A DNA stretch of 57,138 bases from an uncultured Hungatella sp. (lineage in GTDB: Bacteria > Bacillota > Clostridia > Lachnospirales > Lachnospiraceae), in NCBI GenBank assembly GCA_910588505.1, contig CAJUPQ010000014.1:1-57138 (forward strand), written 5' to 3'. The position numbers and the translations under genes are program-made. Positions within the stretch are counted from its first letter, which is position 1, and each line of letters begins with the position of its first letter. Below, piece by piece: positions 50,295 to 57,138 of the stretch. The notes under the pieces were generated by a model. That model ran no database searches. It saw only the letters and a program-made list of their open reading frames with translations, and was not told the DNA's origin.

Positions 50295-51335
50295 ATGACC
50301 ACGACAGTTACCCTTGGCTCCACCGGCATCACAGTCAACAAAAACGGATTCGGCGCTCTGCCGGTTCAGAGAGTCTCCAAAGAGGACGGCGCCGCCCTGC
50401 TGAAAAAAGCTTATGAAAACGGCATCACATTTTTTGACACTGCCCGGGCTTATTCTGACAGCGAGGAAAAGATCGGCCTGGCCCTTAGCGATGTCCGCAA
50501 CCATATCTACATTGCCACCAAAACCATGGCAGACTCGGCGGAAGGCTTCTGGAAAGACTTAGAAACCAGTCTAACCCTTTTGAAAACCGACTATATTGAC
50601 ATTTACCAATTCCACAATCCCTCCTTCTGCCCAAAGCCCGGAGACGGATCCGGCCTCTATGAAGCCATGCTGAAAGCAAAAGAGCAGGGAAAGATACGCC
50701 ATATCGGCATCACCAACCACCGCCTGGCCGTGGCCCATGAAGCCATTGAAAGCGGTCTGTACGAAACCCTCCAGTTCCCTTTCTGCTACCTGTCTACCGA
50801 AAAAGACTTGGAACTGGTTCAGTCCTGCAAAGACCACAACATGGGCTTTATCGCCATGAAGTCCCTGTCCGGCGGCCTCATCACAAACTCTGCCGCGGCC
50901 TACGCCTTTGCGGACCAGTATGACAATGTACTTCCCATCTGGGGAATCCAGAAAGAATCGGAACTGGATGAATTTTTAAGCTACATTGACAACCCTCCTG
51001 CCATGACTCCGGAGATCAAAAATCTGATAGAGTCTGACCGCACTCAGCTGTCCGGCAGCTTCTGCCGGGGATGCGGGTATTGTATGCCATGTCCTGTGGG
51101 AATCGAAATCAACAACTGCGCCCGCATGTCCCTGCTCTTGCGCCGTTCTCCCTCCGAGGGCCACCTCTCCGCCCAGGGACAGGCAAAGATGATGAAGATC
51201 AAAGACTGCCTTCACTGTAACCAATGCATGAGCCATTGTCCCTATGGCCTGAATACGCCGGAACTTCTGACCCGGAATCTGAAAGATTATGAGGAAGTTT
51301 TGGCAGGGAAGGTGATGACGACGGATAACTTTTAG
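50295..51335 (+). CDS. Aldo/keto reductase with 4Fe-4S domain
   Basis: A 346-residue oxidoreductase. The AKR barrel begins TTVTLGSTGITVNKNGFGALP; the catalytic Asp/Tyr pair is in FFDTARAYSDSEEKIG and the Lys/His motifs in IYIATKTMA and YQFHNP. The C-terminus has FCRGCGYCMPCPVGIEI and CLHCNQCMSHCPYGLNTP, cysteine sets for one or two 4Fe-4S clusters, as in the clostridial AKR branch. It reduces a carbonyl compound, perhaps using ferredoxin electrons; the substrate is unknown. AAGGA lies before the ATG. Single-gene unit; TACAAT near 50187 may be its minus 10 box. Confidence 0.9.
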   Translation: MTTTVTLGSTGITVNKNGFGALPVQRVSKEDGAALLKKAYENGITFFDTARAYSDSEEKIGLALSDVRNHIYIATKTMADSAEGFWKDLETSLTLLKTDYIDIYQFHNPSFCPKPGDGSGLYEAMLKAKEQGKIRHIGITNHRLAVAHEAIESGLYETLQFPFCYLSTEKDLELVQSCKDHNMGFIAMKSLSGGLITNSAAAYAFADQYDNVLPIWGIQKESELDEFLSYIDNPPAMTPEIKNLIESDRTQLSGSFCRGCGYCMPCPVGIEINNCARMSLLLRRSPSEGHLSAQGQAKMMKIKDCLHCNQCMSHCPYGLNTPELLTRNLKDYEEVLAGKVMTTDNF

Positions 51336-51361
51336 GGCATTTCAGGAGAGTAATTAACATA

Positions 51362-51421
51362 ATGCCGGCATTTCGCTCAACCTCTTGACTTAAATGTCAA
51401 GAGCAGACAAAATACCGGCAT
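51362..51421. repeat. Nested inverted repeat after the aldo/keto reductase gene
   Basis: ATGCCGG (51362-51368) pairs with CCGGCAT (51415-51421), and inside it CTCTTGAC (51382-51389) pairs perfectly with GTCAAGAG (51396-51403). It lies 27 bases after the gene stop and may act as terminator, though no T run follows. The rest of the 51336-51661 gap shows nothing further. Confidence 0.6.
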
Positions 51422-51661
51422 CCCCTTGCCCTTTATCCCATTTAAATAAACGATCCATACACATTCTCTATATTCTGTGTATCCTGTTAACACTTAAACC
51501 GCCATCCCACGTATTTCTTCTGCAATAACCATACACTCTCCTGCACAGGTTTTGATATAAGACACAGAAATTTCTGCTGTCCTTCATTCTTCTATATTTA
51601 CATTTACTACACTTTACAGGACATATCATGAAGTTTATCTCCTCTGTTTCCTATATTGCCT

Positions 51662-52372
51662 TCACTTTCCAAACATATTAATATATTCCCGGGCCGTCTC
51701 TAAGGACAGATTCAGCTTCTTCTGTAACCGTTCCACGATATCATTCTCTGAAAGACCAAAATCAAATCCAGCTTCAACAATACCTCTTGCTTCTCCCCTT
51801 GCCTCATTCTCTCTCGCGATTTCATCAAACAATGTACACATATCGAAGTCTCCTTTCTTTGATACCGCGTTATAATCTATCCTGCAGTTTGTCGCTCCCG
51901 CCACATCCTCTTCCAGTCCCTCGGAGCTTTTGTATCCCTTTGCGTTACTGTCATACTGCTTCTTATAAATGCCATAATCATATCCCATAACCCGCATAGG
52001 CATCGCGTAGTGTATATGCTCCTGATGCTCCATTCCCAACAGCACTAACTCCACTCCAAATGCTGTTGACTTTTTTCTCACCTTTATGCTGTCTCTGGAT
52101 GCCTGAATACTTTCCGCATAGTCTCTGTGTTCCAGTATAGACGACTCCTCCGTATCCACGTCCTCCAGTTCCTCCGGTTTAATAACCTCTTCCCCATCAA
52201 ACAACACCGCATTGAAAATATCCGTAAACTGCTCAATATTGCTCCAATAATTTACAGTACGATATCCGGTTTTAAATTTTGTGCTTTCTTTGCCATCCTC
52301 TGCTTCCTTCCCATTTACTATCTTTAGTATACTATCAACCGCTAAGGATTTCAAGTTCACAATCTCACTCAA
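51662..52372 (-). CDS. Rpn family nuclease-like protein, internally shortened
   Basis: A 236-residue protein. TVNYWSNIEQFTDIFNAVLFDGEEVIKPEELEDVDTEE and VELVLLGMEHQEHIHYAMPMRVMGYDYGIYKKQY match the N-terminal part of Rpn/PD-(D/E)XK recombination-promoting nucleases of Lachnospiraceae. The C-terminal GLSENDIVERLQKKLNLSLETAREYI matches their tail. The roughly 100 residues usually between these parts are absent; the join is near residue 170. The frame is open, so a shortened protein may be made, but nuclease function is doubtful. ARGEARGI near the tail is the usual short repeat zone. Confidence 0.65.
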   Translation of the reverse strand: MSEIVNLKSLAVDSILKIVNGKEAEDGKESTKFKTGYRTVNYWSNIEQFTDIFNAVLFDGEEVIKPEELEDVDTEESSILEHRDYAESIQASRDSIKVRKKSTAFGVELVLLGMEHQEHIHYAMPMRVMGYDYGIYKKQYDSNAKGYKSSEGLEEDVAGATNCRIDYNAVSKKGDFDMCTLFDEIARENEARGEARGIVEAGFDFGLSENDIVERLQKKLNLSLETAREYINMFGK

Positions 52373-53294
52373 TTAAGAGCCGTCTTCTCCTCCTCCAATC
52401 ATATCCAGATCCTGGCACATAGCGTAAAAATACTCCCCATTCCCATCATCCGCCCCAAGCTCCCTTCCCACTTTCCGTCCCAGATAATCTGCCAGAACTT
52501 CCCTGGCTATGATCCCTTCTCTGGCCAGGCACAGATACGCAAATCCCCGATCCTCGGCCGATATGAGCCTCTCCTTTAAAGCCGCCCTGGCAAATGCCAT
52601 GACAACCTCCGGCGATATCCCCCTTCCCTTCATCAGGACTTTCAAAGCTTAACTTTGACAATACTGCTTCCCCGTATCCCTCTACCTCCGGCACCTTACG
52701 GTACTCCCTTCCATTGATCTCATAACCTTCGATCTGAAAGTCCATCTCTCTTTCATCATGATACAGGATATAGGTTATATTTTTTCCGCCAACCTCATCC
52801 ACCCCGTCATTATTGATATCGCTGCTGAAAACCTGACAGGCCCGCGGAGTCTGATACCTGTACTCCTTTCCTCCGTACTCCCTTTTGGCATATTTCTCCC
52901 ACTGCCTCATCGTAAATAAATAGCGGTCCGATAGTTCCTGCCCTCTGCCTCCGGCCCCCGCCCAGGACTCTCCGATTCCCCAGAAAAGGCTGTCTTCCCT
53001 GGAAATCTCTTTCCCCTCTAAAAGTTGTTCAAAAAACGGCGTTATACTATTTGGGCCTTCTTCGGACAGGAAACAGTAGTAGGTACTTTTGGCACATGCG
53101 GTATCCTGCTTCTTGGAATCAAGGAAGCGGAACAGCCCCATGCCCTCATTTGACCTTAAATATATATCTTTCTGAATAAACGATAAATATTGTCTTAAAT
53201 CAATTCTATAAGCCTTCAATGTGTTATTATTCAACTCTTTTCGGTATTTACAGAATTCCAAATACTGTTCCATTTCTTTTATCATATCCATCAT
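52373..53294 (-). pseudogene. Chimeric remnant: integrase start joined to unknown proteins
   Basis: From the ATG at 53294 (AAGGGTG upstream), MMDMIKEMEQYLEFCKYRKELNN then NTLKAYRIDLRQYLSFIQKD is the SAM-like N-terminal domain of a tyrosine recombinase. At about 53,170 it changes to an unrelated sequence with SDINNDGVDEVGGK (a calcium-loop-like motif found in secreted proteins) that ends near 52,640. A second frame then reads ALKERLISAEDRGFAYLCLAREG and stops at 52373. I do not recognise the last two parts. The joins indicate deletion events; neither recombinase core nor a signal peptide remains. Confidence 0.6.
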
Positions 53295-53478
53295 AATCAC
53301 CCTTATAGAAATTCCTTCTATAATATACGACAAAATAATTCGAAATGATATCCTGCAGGTCAGCGTTTTATCCCCTTCCTTCCGCCCAAAGTTTCTCTTT
53401 GGTAAATCTATATATTTTTTCGTATATTATTAGCCAACAACCGTAACCTATAATAAAAATTACAAAACGGAGGTTCTC

Positions 53479-53856
53479 ATGTACGATTTAGGAGAAAAAA
53501 TAAGAATGTTTCGAACAGCGCGGGGGCTCACACAGACCCAGTTTGCCAATAAGCTGAATCTCAGCAAGTCGTCTATTTCCAAATATGAAAGCGGCCAGAA
53601 GTTCCCCACCCTGGAGACCCTGATTAATATCGCTGCTTTCCTTCAAACCAGTCTGGACGAACTTGTCGGTCTGGAAAAGGGCGCGACCATATCGGTCAAA
53701 GGACTGACTTCCAGTCAGATGGAGATCATAAACTCTCTTCTTATCGAGTTTCGCAGTGATAAAAAACTGAAAAAAATCGTAATGACTCCACTTCAGAAGG
53801 ATATTTTCGATAACATGCTCATTGAATTTCTGTCTCTTGACGACAGGTCCAAATAA
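53479..53856 (+). CDS. XRE family transcriptional regulator
   Basis: A 125-residue protein with an N-terminal HTH_3 domain: LGEKIRMFRTARGLTQTQFANKLNLSKSSISKYESGQKFPTLETLINIA (about 4-52). The C-terminal half (about 75-125) is helical with no known domain. Such regulators sit beside mobile or phage genes and control a few local targets; the neighbouring genes here are remnants. AACGGAGG lies before the ATG, and TATAAT near 53450 is a likely minus 10 box. A GC-rich hairpin at 53880-53903 follows. Confidence 0.88.
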   Translation: MYDLGEKIRMFRTARGLTQTQFANKLNLSKSSISKYESGQKFPTLETLINIAAFLQTSLDELVGLEKGATISVKGLTSSQMEIINSLLIEFRSDKKLKKIVMTPLQKDIFDNMLIEFLSLDDRSK

Positions 53857-53879
53857 GATTATTCTCATGGCTGTTAAAA

Positions 53880-53903
53880 GGGGAGCGCATGATCGCGCTC
53901 CCC
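53880..53903 (+). terminator. Terminator after the XRE gene
   Basis: GGGGAGCG (53880-53887) pairs perfectly with CGCTCCCC (53896-53903) around an 8-base loop; the following GTCTTATT is a weak T tract. Confidence 0.65.
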
Positions 53904-53906
53904 GTC

Positions 53907-54149
53907 TTATTCCAGGCCCCTTCTATGGCAGCCTCCCTCTCCTCCCATCCCCGCTTTGGCCCTTTCAGCTTCCGCTTTAGCCTCTTCCTTTGTCTCCTCC
54001 GGGTTGTCCACAGTCAACAGTGACAGCCATGCAGTCTGTTCGCTTCTCTTTTTAGGATACGGAATTTTCCGGAAAACGCTAAGTGCTATGAGAAAATATT
54101 TCTGCAAAAATCTCATTTTCAAACTCCGCTCAGACAAAGGCGATTGCAA
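53907..54149 (-). pseudogene. C-terminal remnant of an Rpn-type nuclease
   Basis: The frame contains FRKIPYPKKRSEQTAWLSLLTVDNPEE followed by AKAEAERAKAGMGGEGG. KIPYP...TAWLSFL and the AEAERAKA tail are typical of the C-terminal half of Rpn/PD-(D/E)XK proteins, the part missing from the shortened gene at 51662-52372. The stretch between PEE and the AEAER tail is deleted, and the N-terminal half is absent. It is a dead fragment. The two fragments may descend from one gene or from two separate copies. Confidence 0.6.
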
Positions 54150-54204
54150 AAGCCAACGGCTTTATCACAGTGGGAGTCATTGACCCCCAGACCTTAATCT
54201 CCCC

Positions 54205-54777
54205 CTACAGCCTGACCACCATCCCCCCCAGCGCCGCCGCGTCCTCCTCCATATGGGTAGACAAGATCACCAGCTTCCCCTCTGTCTTCTCCCGCACATA
54301 TCCGATCACCTTCCCCCTGGTTTCCTCATCCAGCCCCGCAAATGGCTCATCCATCACAAGGATATCATACGCCGCCAGAAGCGCCCTGCACACGGCCGTC
54401 CGCCGCTTCATGCCGCCGCTTAACGTATACACAGGCCGGGATACGCACTCTTCAGGCAAGATCCGGCACAGCTCCCCTCTGGCCGCCTCCTTAGTCACAA
54501 AGCGGTCCGCCGTCATCATCACATTGTCAAGGGGCGTGTAGGCCTCACACAGCCGATCCTCCTGAAAGACCGCGCTAAACCGCTTCCCCTCCACCCCCTT
54601 TATCTCCCCTGTGTCCGCCCTCTCAAGACCCATGAGGATCCGCAGAAACGTGGTCTTCCCCGTCCCCGACGGCCCCATAAGGCAGTAAATCCCCTTGTCC
54701 CCAAACTTAAGATTCACCCCCTGCAGTACCTGCAGGCCGTCAAATACCTTGCTCACATCACGAATCACCAGACTCAT
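54205..54777 (-). CDS. ABC transporter ATP-binding protein (NitT/TauT type, short)
   Basis: A 190-residue nucleotide-binding domain. Walker A GPSGTGKTT is near 35-43, the Q loop in FQEDRLCEAYTPLDN, the signature LSGGMKRRTAVCRA near 118-131, Walker B DILVMDEPFAGLD and the H loop in LSTHMEED. It is shorter than the usual 240-260 residues: spacing between motifs is tight and it ends soon after the H loop, but all catalytic motifs are present. It should power import with the permease upstream, whose gene it overlaps by 20 bases. Confidence 0.9.
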   Translation of the reverse strand: MSLVIRDVSKVFDGLQVLQGVNLKFGDKGIYCLMGPSGTGKTTFLRILMGLERADTGEIKGVEGKRFSAVFQEDRLCEAYTPLDNVMMTADRFVTKEAARGELCRILPEECVSRPVYTLSGGMKRRTAVCRALLAAYDILVMDEPFAGLDEETRGKVIGYVREKTEGKLVILSTHMEEDAAALGGMVVRL

Positions 54778-55531
54778 GCCCGCCTCCCCCAGGGGTTATC
54801 CGGTCCAAAATCCCCAGCACAGCCCGCTCAAACAGAGCGCTGACCAGGATAATAACCAGCGTCCATGCCAGAACATCCCCTGTATTCAAATAAATTTTCG
54901 CCATATAAAGCTTCTCCCCCACAGAATGGTCCGGAACCCCGATCACCTCCGCCGCCACACCGGACTTCCAGCTCATGCCCAGGGCGATCCTGCACCCGCT
55001 TTTCAGGTAGGGAAGCAGGGCCGGAACAAAGATATACCGAACTTTCCTGGCCAAAGGCATCCGAAAAACCCTTGCCATCTCCAAAAGCTTCCCGTCCGTG
55101 CTCTTAAGCCCTGCCAGGGTATTAACATAGATCATAGGCAGGACCACAATAAACGCGATAAGCACCGACAGATTCCCCGACCCGGCCCAGATCAGAGCCA
55201 AGATCACGAAAGACGCCACGGGAATGGATTTCAAAAGCACCATAATCGGTTCCAGCAGATCTCTCACAACCGCCAGCCTGTACCCCAGTCCTCCCAAAAC
55301 CACCCCAGCCCCGAAAGCAGACAAAAACCCCAGGCTGATCTTCCCGAACGAATACGCGACGGAGCGCCAGAAATCCCCGTCAGGAATCAGACGCCCCAGA
55401 GCCAGAACCGTATCCCACGGCCCCACCAGTATAATATGGTTGTCAACATAAAGGGCACCCAGCTGCCACACCAGTATCCAGAAACCGATGGCAAGCAGCC
55501 TCCGCCCAAACTTTCCGCGATTCCCCTTCAT
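54758..55531 (-). CDS. ABC transporter permease (SsuC/TauC type)
   Basis: A 257-residue binding-protein-dependent transport permease with six predicted membrane spans. The EAA-like loop is KLLEMARVFRMPLARKVRYIFVPALLPYL (about 147-175). Related systems import sulfonates, nitrate, taurine or pyrimidine precursors; the substrate is not readable here. It overlaps the ATPase gene by 20 bases and follows the binding-protein gene by 119 bases. An ATG at 55531 opens the frame, with RKFGRRLLAIGFWILVWQLG as the first span. Confidence 0.9.
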   Translation of the reverse strand: MKGNRGKFGRRLLAIGFWILVWQLGALYVDNHIILVGPWDTVLALGRLIPDGDFWRSVAYSFGKISLGFLSAFGAGVVLGGLGYRLAVVRDLLEPIMVLLKSIPVASFVILALIWAGSGNLSVLIAFIVVLPMIYVNTLAGLKSTDGKLLEMARVFRMPLARKVRYIFVPALLPYLKSGCRIALGMSWKSGVAAEVIGVPDHSVGEKLYMAKIYLNTGDVLAWTLVIILVSALFERAVLGILDRITPGGGGHESGDS

Positions 55532-55650
55532 AAACGCTCCTGTAAACCAAACTTATTTTCTAAGAACCGTCCCGCACCTGCCGTAACGACATCAGGGGAC
55601 AGACTCTGTCCGCCCCCCGATCTATCTCCGGAAAATTCCAAATCCGCTGC

Positions 55651-56805
55651 CTACGGAATATAGTAAAACCCGTCGTCCGGCAGCTTTCCTCCCACAGAAG
55701 AGGCATCCTGACCAAACAGAACATTCAGATATCCGGACAGCATGCCCTTCATCTCCTCCCCGTCTATGCACACGATGCTGCAGTAGGGAATGGCCTTCTG
55801 GGCAACCGGGGCCTTCTCAATGATCCCCGCTTTGGCCACCAGATCACCTGCCTCCTCCACATTACTGTTGACAAACTCCGCAGACTCCTTATGTTCCTCC
55901 ATAAACACCTTCACAGCCTCCGCCATGGCGCCGTCCTCCAGCACTTCCTTCCGACAGACCGTAACCCCGGTCACCAGACGCCCGCCGTCCGAAGCCTCAA
56001 GCTGATCCCACTGCTCCGTCAGATCCATAACCATCTTCAGATTCTCATTCTGAGCCATGGCCGCAGTCACAAAAGGCTGAGGCAGAAGGCCGATGGCATC
56101 CGGCTGCTCCTTCAAAATCGCGGCCACCTCCGCGGCCTCCGACTTGTACTCAATGGTCACATCCCCGTCCCCAAGGCCGTTTGCCGACAGCAGATGCCCA
56201 AACACATAATCCGGGGTAGTGCCTTTGCCTGTCATGTACACGGTCTTCCCCTTAAGGTCCGGGATGGTCTTCAAAGAATCATCCCCTGCCACCACGTACA
56301 GAACCCCCAGCGTATTAATATTCAAAACCTCAATCCCCTGCCCGGTCTTCTGGTACAGAATACTTGCCATGTTGGCCGGAACCAGGGCAATATCCAGATC
56401 CCCTGACACCATCTTCCCCACCAGCTCATCCGCCGCAGTGACCATGGTAAACTCATAGGAACCCTTGGCCTCCCCCTTGGAAGCCTTATCCATCAGAGAC
56501 ACCATCCCCATGGTGGTGGGCCCCTTCAGGGAACCGACCCGCAGAGCCGCTGTCTCACCGGCCGGATCCTGACCTGCGTCCTTTTTGGCCTCTGTCCCGT
56601 CTTCCGCCTTTGCCTGCTCCTCTTTGCCCCCATCGGCCCCACTGCTCTCAGCCCCTTCCCCTGCCCTCTCCCGGGAGGTTTCGGCAGCGGTACTCTCCAC
56701 AGCCGTCACGGTCTCAGGTCCGGTCTCCTTAGAAGAGGAGGAACATCCCCCCATCACAGCCGCCGTCACGGCGCACGCCACAAAGATTGACAACACTTTT
56801 CTCAT
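55651..56805 (-). CDS. ABC transporter substrate-binding lipoprotein (NitT/TauT type)
   Basis: A 384-residue binding protein. The signal peptide MRKVLSIFVACAVTAAVMGG leads to a lipobox MGGC at residue 21. A Glu/Ala/Gly-rich linker of about 65 residues follows, typical of lipoproteins that reach away from the membrane. The domain (LRVGSLKGPTTMGMVSLMDKA, IALVPANMASILYQKT, PDAIGLLPQPFVTAA) has the periplasmic-binding type 2 fold of the NMT1/NitT-TauT group. It delivers an unknown solute to the permease downstream. A promoter at 56955-56984 and a structured leader precede it. Confidence 0.9.
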   Translation of the reverse strand: MRKVLSIFVACAVTAAVMGGCSSSSKETGPETVTAVESTAAETSRERAGEGAESSGADGGKEEQAKAEDGTEAKKDAGQDPAGETAALRVGSLKGPTTMGMVSLMDKASKGEAKGSYEFTMVTAADELVGKMVSGDLDIALVPANMASILYQKTGQGIEVLNINTLGVLYVVAGDDSLKTIPDLKGKTVYMTGKGTTPDYVFGHLLSANGLGDGDVTIEYKSEAAEVAAILKEQPDAIGLLPQPFVTAAMAQNENLKMVMDLTEQWDQLEASDGGRLVTGVTVCRKEVLEDGAMAEAVKVFMEEHKESAEFVNSNVEEAGDLVAKAGIIEKAPVAQKAIPYCSIVCIDGEEMKGMLSGYLNVLFGQDASSVGGKLPDDGFYYIP

Positions 56806-56819
56806 ACAAAAATCCTCTC

Positions 56820-56948
56820 TTTCTTTCCCGTAAGTATGCTTTCGGGTTAGTTGTATTCACCGCCAATTCTTCTACCCGGCCTGCGGCTCGGCCGCATATC
56901 CCATGTCGCCTCCAGCCAACGGCTGCAGACCTGCGCCCGCCGGCGCAC
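56820..56948 (-). promoter_or_regulatory. Structured 5' leader of the ABC transporter operon
   Basis: The predicted leader is GC-rich with consecutive perfect hairpins on the minus strand: TGCGCC/GGCGCA, CAGCC/GGCTG and GCGGC/GCCGC. CCCG/CGGG (56843-56846/56827-56830) sits directly before the ribosome binding site. No TPP, cobalamin or guanidine riboswitch consensus is visible to me. Confidence 0.4.
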
Positions 56949-56954
56949 CCTGGT

Positions 56955-56984
56955 ATTATACCATCATCCATACGGTTCTGTCCA
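56955..56984 (-). promoter_or_regulatory. Promoter of the ABC transporter operon
   Basis: Minus-strand TGGACA (56979-56984) and an extended TGGTATAAT (TATAAT at 56955-56960), 18-base spacer. Transcription would begin near 56948, about 140 bases before the start codon. Confidence 0.65.
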
Positions 56985-57012
56985 GACATACCAAAAATGG
57001 TATTGATTTTTC

Positions 57013-57138
57013 CTACTGCTCCGCCAGTTCCCTCTGTTTATGCACAAAGATCGTGGCGGCTGTAACGCCGATGCCTGCCAGCCCAAATGTCAGCCCTATA
57101 TCGGAATAATCCAGCAAAATTCCAAACAATATCATAGC
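57013..57138 (-). CDS. C-terminal end of a membrane protein (MFS-like), cut by window edge
   Basis: The last 41 codons of a gene that enters from the right edge: a hydrophobic segment MILFGILLDYSDIGLTFGLA then GIGVTAATIFVHKQRELAEQ and a TAG stop at 57013-57015. One membrane helix followed by a short charged tail is typical of the end of a major facilitator transporter, but other multi-span proteins would fit. ATACCA-TTTT-TGGTAT downstream (56987-57002) may be part of a terminator. Confidence 0.5.
   Translation of the reverse strand, partial: AMILFGILLDYSDIGLTFGLAGIGVTAATIFVHKQRELAEQ

Noticed and set aside
51600..54200. A prophage or integrative element in the second decay zone
   Set aside because: Only an integrase N-terminal piece, an XRE regulator and Rpn fragments are present; no structural, replication or conjugation genes and no att repeats were found.
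54205..54777. The short ABC ATPase as a truncated pseudogene
   Set aside because: Walker A, signature, Walker B and H loop are all present in one frame with correct order, and the overlap with the permease gene looks natural.
56806..57000. TPP riboswitch before the ABC operon
   Set aside because: No CTGAGA and ACCTGATC elements are present.
1..57138. CRISPR arrays, rRNA genes, intact insertion sequences
   Set aside because: No regularly spaced direct repeats, no rRNA sequence and no full transposase were seen on either strand.

Overview
This window looks like a chromosomal segment of a spore-forming, gut-type Clostridia, most likely Lachnospiraceae (Enterocloster/Clostridium-like). The reasons are moderate-to-high GC with AT-rich promoters, strong AGGAGG ribosome binding sites, a cotJABC spore-coat operon, an L,L-diaminopimelate aminotransferase lysine route, a glutamine synthetase paired with an ANTAR protein, paired WYL regulators, and Rpn-type nuclease remnants. 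I found no rRNA, complete tRNA, CRISPR array or intact transposase. Taxonomy is inferred from gene content only.

Layout. 1-5.3 kb: start of a ribokinase, then an operon on the minus strand (REC/HD-GYP/GGDEF protein, HPt protein, hybrid histidine kinase) that looks like a complete phosphorelay linked to cyclic-di-GMP. 5.5-13.4 kb: a glycosyltransferase, a CPBP membrane protease and the GntR regulator FrlR, then a full fructoselysine locus in the order frlB-frlO-frlN-frlM-frlD (deglycase, binding protein, two permeases, kinase). 13.8-14.9 kb: cotJA-cotJB-cotJC. 15.0-18.7 kb: a gene graveyard of sugar-catabolism fragments (GH3 tail, GH31 alpha-xylosidase, GH42 beta-galactosidase, transketolase, xylulokinase start) with a foldback MITE-like element and a coiled-coil repeat protein. 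19.0-23.9 kb: purine permease, two cell-wall/spore-type proteins, a HAD phosphatase. 23.9-27.9 kb: a YheO-type regulator and its likely target operon (RidA, MalY/PatB lyase, sodium symporter, 34-residue membrane protein). 28.0-33.1 kb: a decayed xdhC, then a glnA-ANTAR-dapF-dapL operon with an attenuator-like leader. 33.1-38.1 kb: aat, UDP-glucose dehydrogenase, and a heavy-metal ATPase with its ArsR sensor and a visible operator. 38.1-41.4 kb: DHH phosphoesterase, pyridoxal kinase, slipin. 41.5-42.0 kb: a roughly 480-nt protein-free, densely structured stretch. 42.1-51.3 kb: two WYL regulators, a HAD phosphatase, an ADP-ribosylglycohydrolase, glycogen phosphorylase, an AraC regulator, a small RNA candidate, and an iron-sulfur aldo/keto reductase. 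51.6-54.2 kb: a second decay zone with Rpn nuclease fragments and an integrase-start chimera. 54.2-57.1 kb: a NitT/TauT-type ABC transporter and the end of a membrane protein.

The most unusual signals are non-coding. (1) The 41.5-42.0 kb element carries a near-ideal tRNA T-arm and D-arm in permuted order around a GAAA-capped stem, plus many perfect helices and a possible pseudoknot. (2) A dispersed foldback repeat occurs at least four times (5.46, 20.49, 28.72, 35.40 kb), two copies whole and two as half elements. (3) A separate 161-bp foldback element lies among pseudogenes. (4) An 89-nt small RNA candidate has its own promoter and terminator.
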